Source: Pontivivens marinum
Lineage (GTDB): Bacteria; Pseudomonadota; Alphaproteobacteria; Rhodobacterales; Rhodobacteraceae
Reading direction: 5' to 3'
Length of the DNA: 64,000 bases
Assembly: GCF_900231835.1 (NCBI RefSeq)
Contig: NZ_OCTN01000004.1
Location: forward strand, 228,925 to 292,924
Shown: positions 54,447 through 64,000 of the stretch, in pieces
Layout of the letters: every line of letters begins with the position of its first letter
Numbering within the stretch: position 1 is the stretch's first letter
Notes under the pieces: model-generated
Databases searched by the model: none
Told to the model about the DNA's origin: nothing
The model's input: only the letters and a program-made list of their open reading frames with translations
Translations under genes and position numbers: made by a program

Positions 54447-55442
54447 TTACAGTGAAGCCATTTTTACGGCTGTATCTGCCATGCGGTTCGAGAAGCCCCA
54501 CTCATTATCGTACCAAGTCAGGATGCGGACCATGGTGCCGTCCAGTACTTTGGTCTGATCCATGTGGAAGATCGACGAATGTGGGTCGTGGTTGAAGTCG
54601 ATGGAGACCAAGCTCTCATCCGTGTAGCCAAGCACGCCGTTCAGGCGGCCATCTGCTGCCTCACGAATGGCGGCGTTGATTTCCTCGATCGTTGTGTCGC
54701 GGCTTGCCTCGAATGTCAGATCGACTACGGAGACGTTTGGTGTCGGAACGCGGATCGCGACGCCGTCCAGCTTCCCTGCCAGCTCAGGCAGAACCAGACC
54801 TACAGCCTTGGCCGCGCCGGTCGAGGTCGGGATCATGCTCATCGCGGCTGCGCGCGCGCGGTACAGGTCGGAATGCATCGTGTCCAATGTCGGCTGATCG
54901 CCGGTATAGGAGTGGATGGTGGTCATGAAGCCCTTGGTGATGCCAACGGATTTGTTCAGCACATCAACAACAGGGCTGAGGCAGTTGGTGGTGCACGATG
55001 CGTTGGACACAACCAGATCTTCGGCGGTCAGCGTTTCGTGGTTCACACCGTAAACGATGGTTTTGTCAGCGCCTGCGCCGGGGGCCGAGATCAGCACCTT
55101 TTTGGAGCCATTTTTCAGGTGGATTGCAGCTTTTTCACGCGAGGTGAAGATACCGGTGCATTCTAGCGCCACATCAACATCGGACCATGGCAGGTCCTCT
55201 GGATTGCGGATCGCGGTAACGCGGATCGGGCCACGGCCAACGTCGATCGTGTCGCCGTCAACTGTCACAGTCGCGGGGAAGCGGCCATGGACGCTGTCAT
55301 AGCGCAGCAGGTGGGCGTTGGTTTCAACAGGGCCCAGATCATTGATCGCGACGACCTCAATATCGGTGCGTCCGCTTTCGATGATGCCGCGCAATACGTT
55401 GCGCCCGATACGACCGAATCCGTTAATGGCTACTTTGACCAT
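54447..55442 (-). CDS. gap: Glyceraldehyde-3-phosphate dehydrogenase, type I
   Basis: The 331-residue NAD enzyme has [10 protein letters not shown] at the start, the catalytic Cys in [10 protein letters not shown] near residue 153 and the [15 protein letters not shown] segment. It catalyses the phosphorylating oxidation step of glycolysis or the reverse in gluconeogenesis. The start at 55442 is supported by GAGGAG upstream and the family N-terminus. It is downstream of purN on the same strand. Confidence 0.97.
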   Translation of the reverse strand: MVKVAINGFGRIGRNVLRGIIESGRTDIEVVAINDLGPVETNAHLLRYDSVHGRFPATVTVDGDTIDVGRGPIRVTAIRNPEDLPWSDVDVALECTGIFTSREKAAIHLKNGSKKVLISAPGAGADKTIVYGVNHETLTAEDLVVSNASCTTNCLSPVVDVLNKSVGITKGFMTTIHSYTGDQPTLDTMHSDLYRARAAAMSMIPTSTGAAKAVGLVLPELAGKLDGVAIRVPTPNVSVVDLTFEASRDTTIEEINAAIREAADGRLNGVLGYTDESLVSIDFNHDPHSSIFHMDQTKVLDGTMVRILTWYDNEWGFSNRMADTAVKMASL

Positions 55443-55530
55443 GGGTGTCTCCTCGTGCTGTCCCACGACGCTACGTCACGGGTTTAAGGGATAGATAACA
55501 ATCGAGCGGCCTGTGTCCAGTCTGAGCCGC

Positions 55531-56127
55531 TCAAAGTCCTGTCATTGCCACGCGTGGCGTTTCATCGTCGCAAAATTTCGCGAGCACAGCAGGGTACAGG
55601 CGGTGTTCCTGTACCAGCACCTTATCGGCCAGCGTGTCGGGGGTGTCGTCGGCGGTAACGGGAACGACGGCCTGTCCGTAAATCGGGCCATCATCCAGTT
55701 CCGCCGTAACGCCGTGTACAGTACAGCCATGCACCGCGACGCCAGCCTCAATCGCGCGGCGATGGGTGTGCAGGCCGCGGAACAGGGGCAGCAGTGAGGG
55801 GTGGATGTTGATCATCCGACCTTCCCACTTAGCCGTGAATTCCGGCGTCAAAATCCGCATAAAACCGGCAAGGCAGATCACGTCCGGCTTTGCCGCCAGC
55901 AGTTCGTCATGCAGGGCGGCGTCGAAATCCTCACGACTGGTATAGTCGGTATGAGGCAGAACCCTGGTCGGGATACCCAGCGCGTCAGCCTTGGCAATGC
56001 CACCGGCGGAGGCCTTGTTCGACAGGACCAGAACGGGTTGCGCGTCGATGACACCGGCGCGCATTTCGTCCACAAGGCGGAGCATATTGGAGCCGCCACC
56101 GGAGATCAGGATGGCGACGCGCTTCAA
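55531..56127 (-). CDS. purN: Phosphoribosylglycinamide formyltransferase
   Basis: The 198-residue enzyme transfers a formyl group from 10-formyl-THF to GAR in purine synthesis. It has [10 protein letters not shown] near the start and the catalytic region [10 protein letters not shown], then [12 protein letters not shown] with the active His, and a D-D-G-P-I segment near residue 140. The start overlaps the purM stop by 4 bp, so the two are coupled. Confidence 0.97.
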   Translation of the reverse strand: MKRVAILISGGGSNMLRLVDEMRAGVIDAQPVLVLSNKASAGGIAKADALGIPTRVLPHTDYTSREDFDAALHDELLAAKPDVICLAGFMRILTPEFTAKWEGRMINIHPSLLPLFRGLHTHRRAIEAGVAVHGCTVHGVTAELDDGPIYGQAVVPVTADDTPDTLADKVLVQEHRLYPAVLAKFCDDETPRVAMTGL

Positions 56128-57152
56128 CGTAGGGAGCCTGAATAGGTGACGCCCTCACCGGCGATTACCTCGCCCAAATGGACGACCTCCTCGCCGTGAT
56201 CCTCCAGCGCGGCAACGACTGCGTCAACGGCGCCTTCCTCAACGATCAGCACCATTCCGACGCCGCAATTGAAGGTTTTCAGGGCTTCAGCCTCGTCCAG
56301 ATCGGCCTGACCGATCAGCCAGTCGAGGATGGCGGGCAGGGTGATCGCGTCGAGGTTGACGGTTACGCCGCATCCCTCAGGCAAGGCGCGGGGCAGGTTC
56401 TCGGTCAAGCCGCCGCCGGTAATATGGGCCAGCGCGTTTACGCCGCCCTCGCGGATCGCGGACAGGGCTTGCTTGACGTATAGACGGGTGGGGGCCAGCA
56501 GGGCCTCGCCCAATGTTCCACCCTCAAACGGGGCATCCCAGCCTAGGCCGGCATCGGCAACAATGCGGCGCACCAGTGAGTAGCCGTTGGAATGCACGCC
56601 AGATGATTTCAGGCCCAGCAACACGTTGCCAACCCCGACATTGGCGGGCAGGGCGGTGCCACGCTCCATCGCGCCGACGCTGAAACCGGCAAGGTCAAAG
56701 TCGCCATCGTGGTACATGCCCGGCATTTCCGCCGTTTCGCCACCGATCAGCGCACAGCCGGACAGGCGGCAGCCCTCGGCGATGCCCTCAACCACTTGCG
56801 CGGCCTCATCGATGTTCAGTTTACCGGTTGCGAAATAGTCGAGGAAGAACAGCGGTTCCGCGCCCTGACAGATCAGGTCATTCACGCACATTGCGACCAG
56901 ATCAACGCCAACGCCGGCAACATGGCCGGTATCAATCGCGATGCGCAGCTTGGTTCCGACGCCGTCAGTCGCGGCGACCAGAACCGGATCGGTATAGCCT
57001 GCCGCCTTTAGGTCGAACAGGCCGCCAAAGCCGCCAAGACCTGCCATCACGCCAGAGCGGTTTGTGCTCTTGGCAGCTGGTTTGATCCGGTCCACGAGCG
57101 CATTGCCCGCATCGATATCCACACCGGCGGCGGCATAGGTCAGTTTGCTCAT
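56124..57152 (-). CDS. purM: Phosphoribosylformylglycinamidine cyclo-ligase
   Basis: The 342-residue enzyme forms AIR from FGAM and ATP in purine synthesis. It has the family opening [12 protein letters not shown], then [20 protein letters not shown], and [11 protein letters not shown] near residue 138. It forms an operon with purN, with an ATGA overlap. Upstream is an unrelated small membrane protein gene. Confidence 0.98.
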   Translation of the reverse strand: MSKLTYAAAGVDIDAGNALVDRIKPAAKSTNRSGVMAGLGGFGGLFDLKAAGYTDPVLVAATDGVGTKLRIAIDTGHVAGVGVDLVAMCVNDLICQGAEPLFFLDYFATGKLNIDEAAQVVEGIAEGCRLSGCALIGGETAEMPGMYHDGDFDLAGFSVGAMERGTALPANVGVGNVLLGLKSSGVHSNGYSLVRRIVADAGLGWDAPFEGGTLGEALLAPTRLYVKQALSAIREGGVNALAHITGGGLTENLPRALPEGCGVTVNLDAITLPAILDWLIGQADLDEAEALKTFNCGVGMVLIVEEGAVDAVVAALEDHGEEVVHLGEVIAGEGVTYSGSLR

Positions 57153-57209
57153 GGCACCCTCGCTCTGATTACTTGGCGTCCGTTTAGCGGCGGGCGCGTG
57201 GGCTGTCCA

Positions 57210-57635
57210 TCACTTCGCTTTCAAATTGCGCTTTGCGTACAAAACCAAAAAGTAACGATTGATGAAGATCACCACCACGGTGAACAGAACCAGCGCCATT
57301 CCGGTTATCGTTGCGGTGCTGGTCGTGATCGGGCCACCGGCCGCCGCCAGAAACATCATAACGATCAAAATCTGGATCGAGAGGAAGGCAATCGCCGCCA
57401 CAATTGCCCAGCGCCATGCCTCGGCCGAGGTGGGCAATACACCGCGCTCCTTGGCCCATTTCTGACCGACCAGCATTGCGGCCATCATCGGGGGGATAGC
57501 GGCAATCGCGCCTGCGCTTAACTCAAACCCGAAGGCGACCCGCATCAGCGCCAGCAGGGCCGCGCATCCGATAATCCCGACCAGTAGCCAGATAAGGTAG
57601 GTTCCCAGATAGGGTGTACGTGGCCGGTCGCTCAT
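57210..57635 (-). CDS. Small integral membrane protein, ABZJ_00895-like
   Basis: The product is 141 residues from M-S-D-R-P-R at 57635; an upstream extension lacks support. It has four hydrophobic segments at about residues 10-27, 35-48, 74-95 and 102-125. The pattern, with L-I-W-L-L-V-G-I-I-G and A-G-A-I-A-A-I-P-P-M-M-A-A-M, matches a small family of proteobacterial membrane proteins with no known function. It lies upstream of purM on the same strand, 57 bp away. Confidence 0.65.
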   Translation of the reverse strand: MSDRPRTPYLGTYLIWLLVGIIGCAALLALMRVAFGFELSAGAIAAIPPMMAAMLVGQKWAKERGVLPTSAEAWRWAIVAAIAFLSIQILIVMMFLAAAGGPITTSTATITGMALVLFTVVVIFINRYFLVLYAKRNLKAK

Positions 57636-57735
57636 CAATTGTTCCTCTTGGTTCTGGGCCGTCATAGGTGGCCTGTCACTGTTCAATATCACTACGCGGG
57701 GCGATAGCTCAATTGATTAGCGCTGAACGCAGGGG

Positions 57736-57762
57736 CTTCGCCGCAACAATGCTGCGGCGAAG
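57736..57762. other. Hairpin after the large surface-protein gene
   Basis: Perfect 10-bp stem CTTCGCCGCA (57736-57745) and TGCGGCGAAG (57753-57762) with a 7-base loop, 15 bp after the surface-protein stop on the minus strand. No T-tract follows, so it is a possible terminator or 3' stabiliser. Confidence 0.45.
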
Positions 57763-57777
57763 GTGTTTGCGGCTGCC

Positions 57778-60700
57778 CTATGGTGAAATTCTGACACGGA
57801 AAGTAACGGCGCCATTGTCGCCCGGTGTCAGGACACCCGTGCAGTTCCATTGTATTGCGCCCTGATAGCCAACCGTATTGGCGCCCGGAACAGCCAGCTC
57901 GCAACTGAGCGTAGGTGAGATTTGCACGGGCGTCGGAATCTCCACGGCTAGGGACGTGTAGGGCGGCGTTCTGTCGTAGATTTTTATGTCATCCACAGGC
58001 GCGGCCGATTGGTTGCTGAGATAGATCCGATACAGCAGGATATCATTCGGAGCACCGGAATTTGTCGCACCTTCGCCAGACAATTGGGTCTCATTTTCCA
58101 CAGTCTTGGACAATGTCACCTCACCCTGCGCATTCGAGACGGTCACGACGTCCTGATCGGTCGGGGTGTAGGTTACGGTTGTTCCGGTAAACGTGGTCAG
58201 GGCGTTCAGCGTATAGGTGTAGCGACTGCCCGTTGATGCACCGGATGAGGCCGTTACACGCGACACCAGACAGATCGTTTGGCCATCCGTGACAGTGATC
58301 GCCGCATTGATCGCAGTTCCCGGAGTGCCGTTGCACGAGGGGTCCGTATATAGCGCGCTAGAGAAGGCGCCGCTGGGCACAGATGCCTCCTGCGAGATCG
58401 AGAACGTGACCGTACCGTCCGAAGTTGCCTCGTATACATGGGGCAGGACGGTGATTTGGCCGCTTTGAATTTGGCGCACCTGATCCTCGGTCAAGCTTGG
58501 CTGTGCAACCAGACCGATGTTCAGCGCAACCTGATCTCCGGTCGGGGTTGGCTCGAACTCGAACTCACCGTCGTGGGGATCGCCCACGACCAACCCAAAC
58601 AGGCCGTCTGTCTTCTCCGACACTGTTAGAAAACCCGCATCAGGTGTCACACGGATCGTGACATTGCCGGTATAGGCGGCATCCAGTTCATAGGTCCATG
58701 TTCCGTCGGCAGCCAGATCTACCGTCGCCAGCAAGCTGCCTGAACCGTCCAGAATATCCAGTGTTGCGGATTGCGTTCCGGCCTCGGCTCCTTCGAATTC
58801 GGCATCATGTGCAGTTGCACCACCAATACCGTTATCGATGAACACATGACCTGACAGAGTTCTGGAGCCGCTATCAAAGATGAGGGTGTAAGAGGCCTCG
58901 TCATCATCAGCGATACCATCACCCAGATCATCGGCAACACGACCGACGCTCGGGTCGCTATCCGGATCGGGCAGCGAGCTGTAGACGATCTCGGCGTAGT
59001 TTGTGTAATTACCCTCGCCCAATACGGTTGTGGTGATGATCAGGGTTTCGGTCGCGCCGGCCAGGATTTCATCGACAAACCACAGGCCCGTATCGGGGTC
59101 ATAGGTATCGCCAGTTGCGGGCGCATTATCCGACACATACGCGAAGCCGCTGGGCAGCCGGTCAATCACCTTAACGCTGGATGGCGAACCTGATCCGGCG
59201 TTGGAGATGCTGATGATCCAGTCAACGGTATCCCCCTCACTCACATTCGTGATCGCAGTTGTGGTGCCAGTGGCGGCAGCGATCTTTGTAATCGAGAGGT
59301 CGGAGCCTGAGGGATCAAAGCCGAAATCCTGATTTGCGGTGACCTGATCCGCAACAGCAACCACGCCCAGCAGGGGGTTGGATGTGCCGCTGAGCAGACC
59401 GCCACCAATGTCGGGATCGGACTCGTCCAATTCAACGCGGTAGGTGTAGCTGATCAGCAAATCATCGAAGGAGTAGGTGCCGTCTGGCTGTGTTTCTACC
59501 GTTCTAAGGAGGTAATCGTCGGAAATATCGGCTGTCCCATTGTCGATATAAAGGTCGATACTAATGCCGCCGCCCAAGTTTACCTCGGTCTCCTCACGAA
59601 CATCCGAACCATCGCTATCATTATACACATTGCCGGTAATCGCGCCGAAATGGATGAGCGATGGACCACGGCAGGACGCGCCGTCGCTGCCATTGCCCTC
59701 ATCAATCGGACTTGTGGCAAGAAAGAAGGGCACACCTGTAACAGTGTCGACCAGGTACAGCCCGTTCGAGCCTTCCTCATAGACATAGAAGTGGCCATCC
59801 TCATCAAACCATGCCGAGCTGAAGGTGCCGGTATAGATAGCTGGTCCAAATGCGGTTACTGCGGCTGCTCCGGCAATACCGCCATTCGCGTCCACCTTGA
59901 CCACTTGATCGCTAAATTGATCGATTCCATAGAAAAAGCCATCGACAGGGTTATAGGCGAAATCCTGTACGCTAACGCTCTGGCTGAGTTGCAGGTCGCC
60001 CAGATCAGTCAGGTTAAAGCCAGTGCCATAATTGGTCAGGCTGACCATTTGCCATCTATTGGCGTCCTGCACATAGACCATCGTGCCATTCGGCAGGATG
60101 TCACCCGCGCGATTACTGGTCGCCGCTGTAAAGGGTACCGAGGAGGACTGCGTGAACGTGCCTGAACCATCCATCCGGTATACTTCGCGGCCACCCGGGC
60201 GCATCGAATAGAGGTAGCCGTCCACCTCGTTATAACCCCAGCCGGAGTTCAAATCGTTCGGCGCAAAGCCAATATCCGTGATCGCCATGCTGTAGCTGGA
60301 GCCGCTAGCCGACATATTCAGCCGTGCAAGCGCCCGACCATTACGGTCATAGCGATAGAAGCTGGAATCACAGATAAGAGGAGGGGGATCGTTCGAGATT
60401 GTTACGTCGTAATCCTCAACCTCACCATCAAAGACGATATCCAGACCCGTATTGTCCGTAGACCAGCGGAACCGTGCAAAGGTCGGCGCAAGTGTGGCAC
60501 CGGCAGGCACGTCGAATTCGAACGTAATCTCGCCATTGGTGATGCCATCCTTATCCAGCGCATCGCCATCTTGCAGGTTCAGGGCAACTTGCTCACCCGC
60601 CTGACCGAATGTGCCATCGCCGCTAAAGTCGATGTAGGCCTGTAGATAGGAACTGCGCGCAGGCAGAGAGCCGCTATCGGTCACAGATACGGTGATCTGC

Positions 60701-63045
60701 GCGGTACTATTGCGATACAGGATCGGCATCACGACGCCGTCCTCGTCATCAGAGCCGTCCAGATCATCGCCCGTCGCGGTCAAACCGTTTTGCAACAGCA
60801 AATCGATATCCGGAGGGGTGACACCCATATAGTTCTCGGACGCGCCCTCTACGATGTGCTGCGGATCACCAAAGGTTACCGGCGCATCACCGCGATCGGT
60901 ATCTGGTGGGGTTTTGATTGTTATGCCGTAATCCTCAACCTCACCATCCACGGCAGGCAGCAGGGCGTTCAATCCGAACACAGAGGACCAGCGTAGCCGC
61001 ACGAAGGTTGGTGTCAGAACCGCCGAAGCCGGAACATCGATTGGGAAGCTGATTTCCCCGTTTACGGTGCCATCCAAATCGGATGGCCCACCATCGCGGA
61101 TGTTTGACGCAACCTGATCGCCGATAGACAGGAAGGTGCCCTGACCGCCAAAATCGACCCAGGCCTGTAGGTAGCCATTGCCGGGGTTCGGTTCGTTGAC
61201 GACAACAGTAACAACACGGGTAAGATCACCGTAGAGCTGCGGGAAGTCCTCGTCATTCTCATCGTCGATGCCGTCCAGATCATCACCGGTCGCATTGATC
61301 GAAAACTGGGGCGAGGAATCGCCGTCGCCGTTCCTGTCACCGATCCAATAGTCAGAGGTATCGGTGTGCTGTGGGTCGCCATAGGTCAGCGGCGCGTCAC
61401 CGCGATCCGGACCAGAGGACAGATAGATTGTGGTGGGGTCATCTCGCCCATCACCGGGACCATAGCTGGGCGTGCCGTCACCATCCCCCGGGTTCTCGGA
61501 ATCCGAGTCGTCGGATACAACCGTTCCACTGGGCGTTTCACCTGTCGCGCGCGCCTGGTTCGAGATTGTGGTGTCCAAATCTGCCGGTACGATGGTGTAT
61601 AGCGCCGTATATACCGCGACCTCTCCCTTTACCGGATTGGCAACCAATGTACCCTCAGGCGAAAGGTAGGATGCAGCGGTGAAGGTCATCACTGGCGGTA
61701 CACCGGCACCACTAAACTCGGTTTCAACCAATGAGACATTGGTCACATCCAGGTTGCCGAAGTTTTCCAACGTAAAGGTATACAGGATCTGCTCACCCGC
61801 ATCGGCATAGCCGTTCAGGTTAAGATCGACCAATGTTGCTAGCTTTAGCAAGCCGATGGAGCCAACATCAATCGTTACCGTTGCGGTGTTTGAATAAATT
61901 GGCGGGTCACCGGGTAAAACGATGGGCGATTGATAACGATAATCAATCGGCGTTGGTGCGGCAAAGAATGCGACGAATGGGGTAAAGGTTAGCTCACCTG
62001 TGACATCGTCATAGCTCCACGTTCCCTCACCAACCACGTCGAACGAAACGCGATGGCCTGCACTGTCGGTTACGACATTGATCGCACCAAAGGGAGGGAT
62101 CAGGTCAACCGCTTGCAGCGCATAATCACTGGGCATGCCGCTATTGTTCGCGGGGCCGTTATCGTTATTGGTCGCAACGCCGTCGTTGAGCAGGATGTTC
62201 AGAACGACAGGCTCACCCAATGCGCCCTCTTTATAGTCGTCTACGACATGCAGCGGATCCTGAAAGTCACCACATTTGATCTCGTATGTGTCGGCAACAA
62301 CGTAGGTCGGGTTTGCGATTTGAACGAAGAATGTATTTTCCGCCGAACGGCCAAAGCTGAACGTCGATGACTGTGGGTAAAAAATCTCCAGGCCGGATGT
62401 CGGCTGGTTCTCATAGGTCCGGTCACCCGCAATAAAGAATGTATCAGTGCCCAGCGTCGCGTCAGGGCCGGGGATGTAACCGCGATATGTCGTGGCCGAT
62501 CTGTCGACGCGGACATACTGAACCGTACCGTCACACATTTTGACGTATAGTTCTTCGTTGTTCGGGCCGTCCAAGTCGTTGATCTGAACGTTGATATCAG
62601 CAACGACAGGCACGCCGCCTGTGTCGCTGTAAATGTCGTAGGTTCCGGCCCGATACAGTGTGAAATCAAGAAAGTGTGGGTCCGGCCCCACGGAGCGCAC
62701 CATGATCCGGCCATTCCCGGTCTGGAAATTATGGTCCAGCGTTGTTCCCGCCATCACGCCAACGATATCCACCGTAGTGCCGCCAACGGTACCGGCGTTC
62801 TGCCAGATGGCTCGCTTACCTGTGAAGCTGCCAACAACCGTGGGGTTCCCCACTGTGTTGAGGATAAGATCCTGTGCCTGCGCAGCCTGTGCGCACAGGG
62901 CTAGAAAAATGAGGCTGATAGAGGCGCGGATCGCTATACTTTTGCCGAATAATACTCGCAATGACTGCGACGCTAGATGCCGTATTTGGGCGGATATCTG
63001 TTTAACGGACGCGATAAACAGAACTGCGAATGCAACATTCAGCAT
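57778..63045 (-). CDS. Large secreted modular surface protein (GEVED, SdrD-like, DUF11 domains)
   Basis: The product is 1755 residues from the Met at 63045. A long N-terminal region ends with the hydrophobic signal I-S-L-I-F-L-A-L-C-A-Q-A-A-Q-A-Q. Two GEVED domains occur at about 545-700 and 717-885, each opening D-R-G-D-A-P and ending G-E-V-E-D-Y. A propeller-like block (about 890-1130) has F-A-P-N-D-L-N-S-G-W-G-Y. An SdrD-type domain (about 1134-1235) has G-N-V-Y-N-D-S-D-G-S-D. A DUF11 domain (about 1248-1390) has S-I-S-N-A-G-S-G-S-P. Further beta domains run to the end. No sortase or autotransporter signal was seen. Confidence 0.88.
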   Translation of the reverse strand: MLNVAFAVLFIASVKQISAQIRHLASQSLRVLFGKSIAIRASISLIFLALCAQAAQAQDLILNTVGNPTVVGSFTGKRAIWQNAGTVGGTTVDIVGVMAGTTLDHNFQTGNGRIMVRSVGPDPHFLDFTLYRAGTYDIYSDTGGVPVVADINVQINDLDGPNNEELYVKMCDGTVQYVRVDRSATTYRGYIPGPDATLGTDTFFIAGDRTYENQPTSGLEIFYPQSSTFSFGRSAENTFFVQIANPTYVVADTYEIKCGDFQDPLHVVDDYKEGALGEPVVLNILLNDGVATNNDNGPANNSGMPSDYALQAVDLIPPFGAINVVTDSAGHRVSFDVVGEGTWSYDDVTGELTFTPFVAFFAAPTPIDYRYQSPIVLPGDPPIYSNTATVTIDVGSIGLLKLATLVDLNLNGYADAGEQILYTFTLENFGNLDVTNVSLVETEFSGAGVPPVMTFTAASYLSPEGTLVANPVKGEVAVYTALYTIVPADLDTTISNQARATGETPSGTVVSDDSDSENPGDGDGTPSYGPGDGRDDPTTIYLSSGPDRGDAPLTYGDPQHTDTSDYWIGDRNGDGDSSPQFSINATGDDLDGIDDENDEDFPQLYGDLTRVVTVVVNEPNPGNGYLQAWVDFGGQGTFLSIGDQVASNIRDGGPSDLDGTVNGEISFPIDVPASAVLTPTFVRLRWSSVFGLNALLPAVDGEVEDYGITIKTPPDTDRGDAPVTFGDPQHIVEGASENYMGVTPPDIDLLLQNGLTATGDDLDGSDDEDGVVMPILYRNSTAQITVSVTDSGSLPARSSYLQAYIDFSGDGTFGQAGEQVALNLQDGDALDKDGITNGEITFEFDVPAGATLAPTFARFRWSTDNTGLDIVFDGEVEDYDVTISNDPPPLICDSSFYRYDRNGRALARLNMSASGSSYSMAITDIGFAPNDLNSGWGYNEVDGYLYSMRPGGREVYRMDGSGTFTQSSSVPFTAATSNRAGDILPNGTMVYVQDANRWQMVSLTNYGTGFNLTDLGDLQLSQSVSVQDFAYNPVDGFFYGIDQFSDQVVKVDANGGIAGAAAVTAFGPAIYTGTFSSAWFDEDGHFYVYEEGSNGLYLVDTVTGVPFFLATSPIDEGNGSDGASCRGPSLIHFGAITGNVYNDSDGSDVREETEVNLGGGISIDLYIDNGTADISDDYLLRTVETQPDGTYSFDDLLISYTYRVELDESDPDIGGGLLSGTSNPLLGVVAVADQVTANQDFGFDPSGSDLSITKIAAATGTTTAITNVSEGDTVDWIISISNAGSGSPSSVKVIDRLPSGFAYVSDNAPATGDTYDPDTGLWFVDEILAGATETLIITTTVLGEGNYTNYAEIVYSSLPDPDSDPSVGRVADDLGDGIADDDEASYTLIFDSGSRTLSGHVFIDNGIGGATAHDAEFEGAEAGTQSATLDILDGSGSLLATVDLAADGTWTYELDAAYTGNVTIRVTPDAGFLTVSEKTDGLFGLVVGDPHDGEFEFEPTPTGDQVALNIGLVAQPSLTEDQVRQIQSGQITVLPHVYEATSDGTVTFSISQEASVPSGAFSSALYTDPSCNGTPGTAINAAITVTDGQTICLVSRVTASSGASTGSRYTYTLNALTTFTGTTVTYTPTDQDVVTVSNAQGEVTLSKTVENETQLSGEGATNSGAPNDILLYRIYLSNQSAAPVDDIKIYDRTPPYTSLAVEIPTPVQISPTLSCELAVPGANTVGYQGAIQWNCTGVLTPGDNGAVTFRVRISP

Positions 63046-63243
63046 GGGAATACTCTCTAAATAACCAAATTTTGGACACGTTATTTCCAATCATAATGTC
63101 ATGCCGGGTGATCTGCTGGCATTGCCCAAAGGGATATGTCGGCCACTCTTAGGTGTAACCGATTGTGGCATGCGGACCGTTTCAACCCTGCCGCCCTATA
63201 GGAGGGTAGGGGCCATATCTGGCTAATGCAGAGTGCTTGAAAG

Positions 63244-63319
63244 TGGTGGGAGATCAGAGATTCGAACTCTGGACCAAAGCGTTATGAGCGCTCTGCTCTA
63301 ACCGCTGAGCTAATCTCCC
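63244..63319 (-). tRNA. tRNA with CAT anticodon, probably tRNA-Ile2
   Basis: The minus strand gives a 76-nt tRNA, GGGAGAT...ATCTCCC with discriminator A and encoded CCA. The anticodon loop is CTCATAA. The D-arm TTAGCTCAGCGGTTAGAGCA and the GCTTTGGTC variable region follow E. coli tRNA-Ile2 more closely than elongator tRNA-Met, which has a longer D-loop. If so, C34 would be changed to lysidine and read AUA. tRNA-Met remains possible. Confidence 0.8.
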
Positions 63320-63429
63320 AATAGGGGCGTTATAGCGGTGTGCTGTTGCGCTATCAATCCGTGATTAGTGACAAATTTTGTCGCAAAATTGCCTTAGGGC
63401 GCGTGACCTGCCCCCCGAGGCTCCGTCAT

Positions 63430-64000
63430 TTATAATGAGAGTTTGCGGGTGTGATTTTCATATTGTTCGTCGTCGGTTTGGGCAAGCGCGTCGTGCGCGG
63501 AGGCCTCAAATTGCTGAAGCGCCCGACGCGCTTCAGCGGGTGTTTGGTTCTCCAGTGATGAGTGCGGTCTGACGTTGTTGTAATCGTATCGCCAGAGCGC
63601 CAGCTTACGGCGGGCGTCGTCCAGGCTGTCGAACCATTCTTCGTTCAGCAGTTCATCTCGCAGGCTCCCGTTGAAGGACTCGATGAAGCCGTTCTGTTGC
63701 GGCTTTCCAGGATCGATGTAGTGCCACTCGACATCGTTCTCGTTCGCCCATTTCAGGATCGCACGACTGGTGAACTCGGTCCCATTATCGCTGACAATGC
63801 AGGCGGGCTTGCCATATATCCGCACAAGCGCGTCCAACTCACGTGCCACCCGCGCGCCAGAGATGCTGGGGTTGGCGTGTCCATCGACGCACGGGGCAAC
63901 CGCGCCTCACGTGCCACCCGCGCGCCAGAGATGCTGGTGTCCGCCATGAGGCACAGATTCTCGCGGCAGCAATCATCATTCACTGCCAAGATGCGGAACT
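63430..64000 (-). pseudogene. IS3-family transposase OrfB, frameshifted and partial
   Basis: The C-terminal rve integrase part is clear: [12 protein letters not shown] with the second Asp, [20 protein letters not shown] with the catalytic Glu, and N-N-V-R-P-H-S-S-L at the end. Upstream, a second frame carries F-R-I-L-A-V-N-D-D-C-C-R-E-N and [11 protein letters not shown], the natural start of the same domain. The two frames are joined by a 68-bp insertion that repeats 32 bp. Since 68 is not a multiple of 3, the transposase is broken. The N-terminal part continues past the window. Confidence 0.85.
63838..63937. repeat. 32-bp direct repeat in the transposase gene
   Basis: CTCACGTGCCACCCGCGCGC and the next 12 bases (63838-63869) recur at 63906-63937, an offset of 68 bp with 36 bp between. 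The repeated unit encodes S-G-A-R-V-A-R-E on the minus strand. The offset causes a frameshift. Confidence 0.9.

Larger units (their letters stand above)
63404..64000 (-). mobile_element. IS3-family element, partial (cut by window end)
   Basis: The end beginning TGACCTGCCCCCCGAG at 63404 is the likely right terminal repeat, 26 bp beyond the transposase stop, as in other IS3-family elements. The other end lies outside the window. The transposase within is disrupted (see the pseudogene entry). Insertion is next to a tRNA gene. The terminal repeat cannot be confirmed without its mate. Confidence 0.75.

Overview
The window reads as chromosome of an alphaproteobacterium, most likely a Rhodobacterales (Roseobacter-type) organism. 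This is inferred from gene content: a fused indolepyruvate ferredoxin oxidoreductase, Bpt-type aminoacyl-protein transferase, a DUF2852 protein, an acetyl-type MetA, TRAP transport of the TakP kind, a LuxR solo, a CheB-CheR-PAS fusion, and tRNA genes with encoded CCA. No rRNA, phage genes or CRISPR array were seen. The only mobile element is an IS3-family remnant at the right edge.

Layout. 1-5.6 kb: end of a LysR gene, a second LysR regulator, and the divergent fused indolepyruvate:ferredoxin oxidoreductase. 5.6-10.2 kb: FAA hydrolase, pyrG, secG, and small VOC, hemerythrin and DoxX-like genes. 10.2-15.6 kb: branched-chain amino acid block: ilvC, a divergent pair of Lrp/AsnC regulators, a small lipoprotein, a GlsB-like membrane protein, ilvN and ilvB. 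Upstream of ilvB is a complete transcription attenuator with a 12-residue leader peptide rich in Ile, Val and Leu codons. 15.7-22.5 kb: a Cache-domain histidine kinase and NarL-type regulator, divergent from a three-gene TRAP transporter (DctP, DctQ, very long DctM).

22.6-35.3 kb: bpt, RDD and DUF2852 proteins, a PAS-GGDEF-EAL protein, TetR and ppk2 (overlapping), metA with Glu111, a P-loop protein, two EamA transporters, a FadL-like porin, ppa, a lipoprotein with eight 23-residue repeats plus a peptidoglycan-binding domain, a 51-residue lipoprotein, and tRNA-Lys. 35.4-47.9 kb: dapF-mtaB, a two-subunit molybdenum hydroxylase with a divergent TetR, a PaiB-like protein, a GST, a single-gene formate dehydrogenase, mnmD with a divergent FAD oxidoreductase (a possible split MnmC), and a FadR-type regulator.

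48.0-53.6 kb is the least explained part. It holds a LuxR solo with the acyl-homoserine-lactone pocket residues intact, a stand-alone receiver, a PAS/GAF-like protein, a PilZ-like protein, and a divergent CheB-CheR-coiled-coil-PAS fusion. 53.6-63 kb: a NYN protein, gap, purN-purM, a small membrane protein, and a 1755-residue secreted modular surface protein. The right edge has a CAT-anticodon tRNA (probably Ile2) and the IS3 remnant, whose transposase is broken by a 68-bp insertion that repeats 32 bp.

No single wholly new system is proven. The best candidates for new biology are the 48-53.6 kb signalling cluster, the 23-residue-repeat lipoprotein, the divergent split MnmC and the Cache kinase/TRAP module. 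The ilv attenuator is of a known kind but is the clearest regulatory element in the window.
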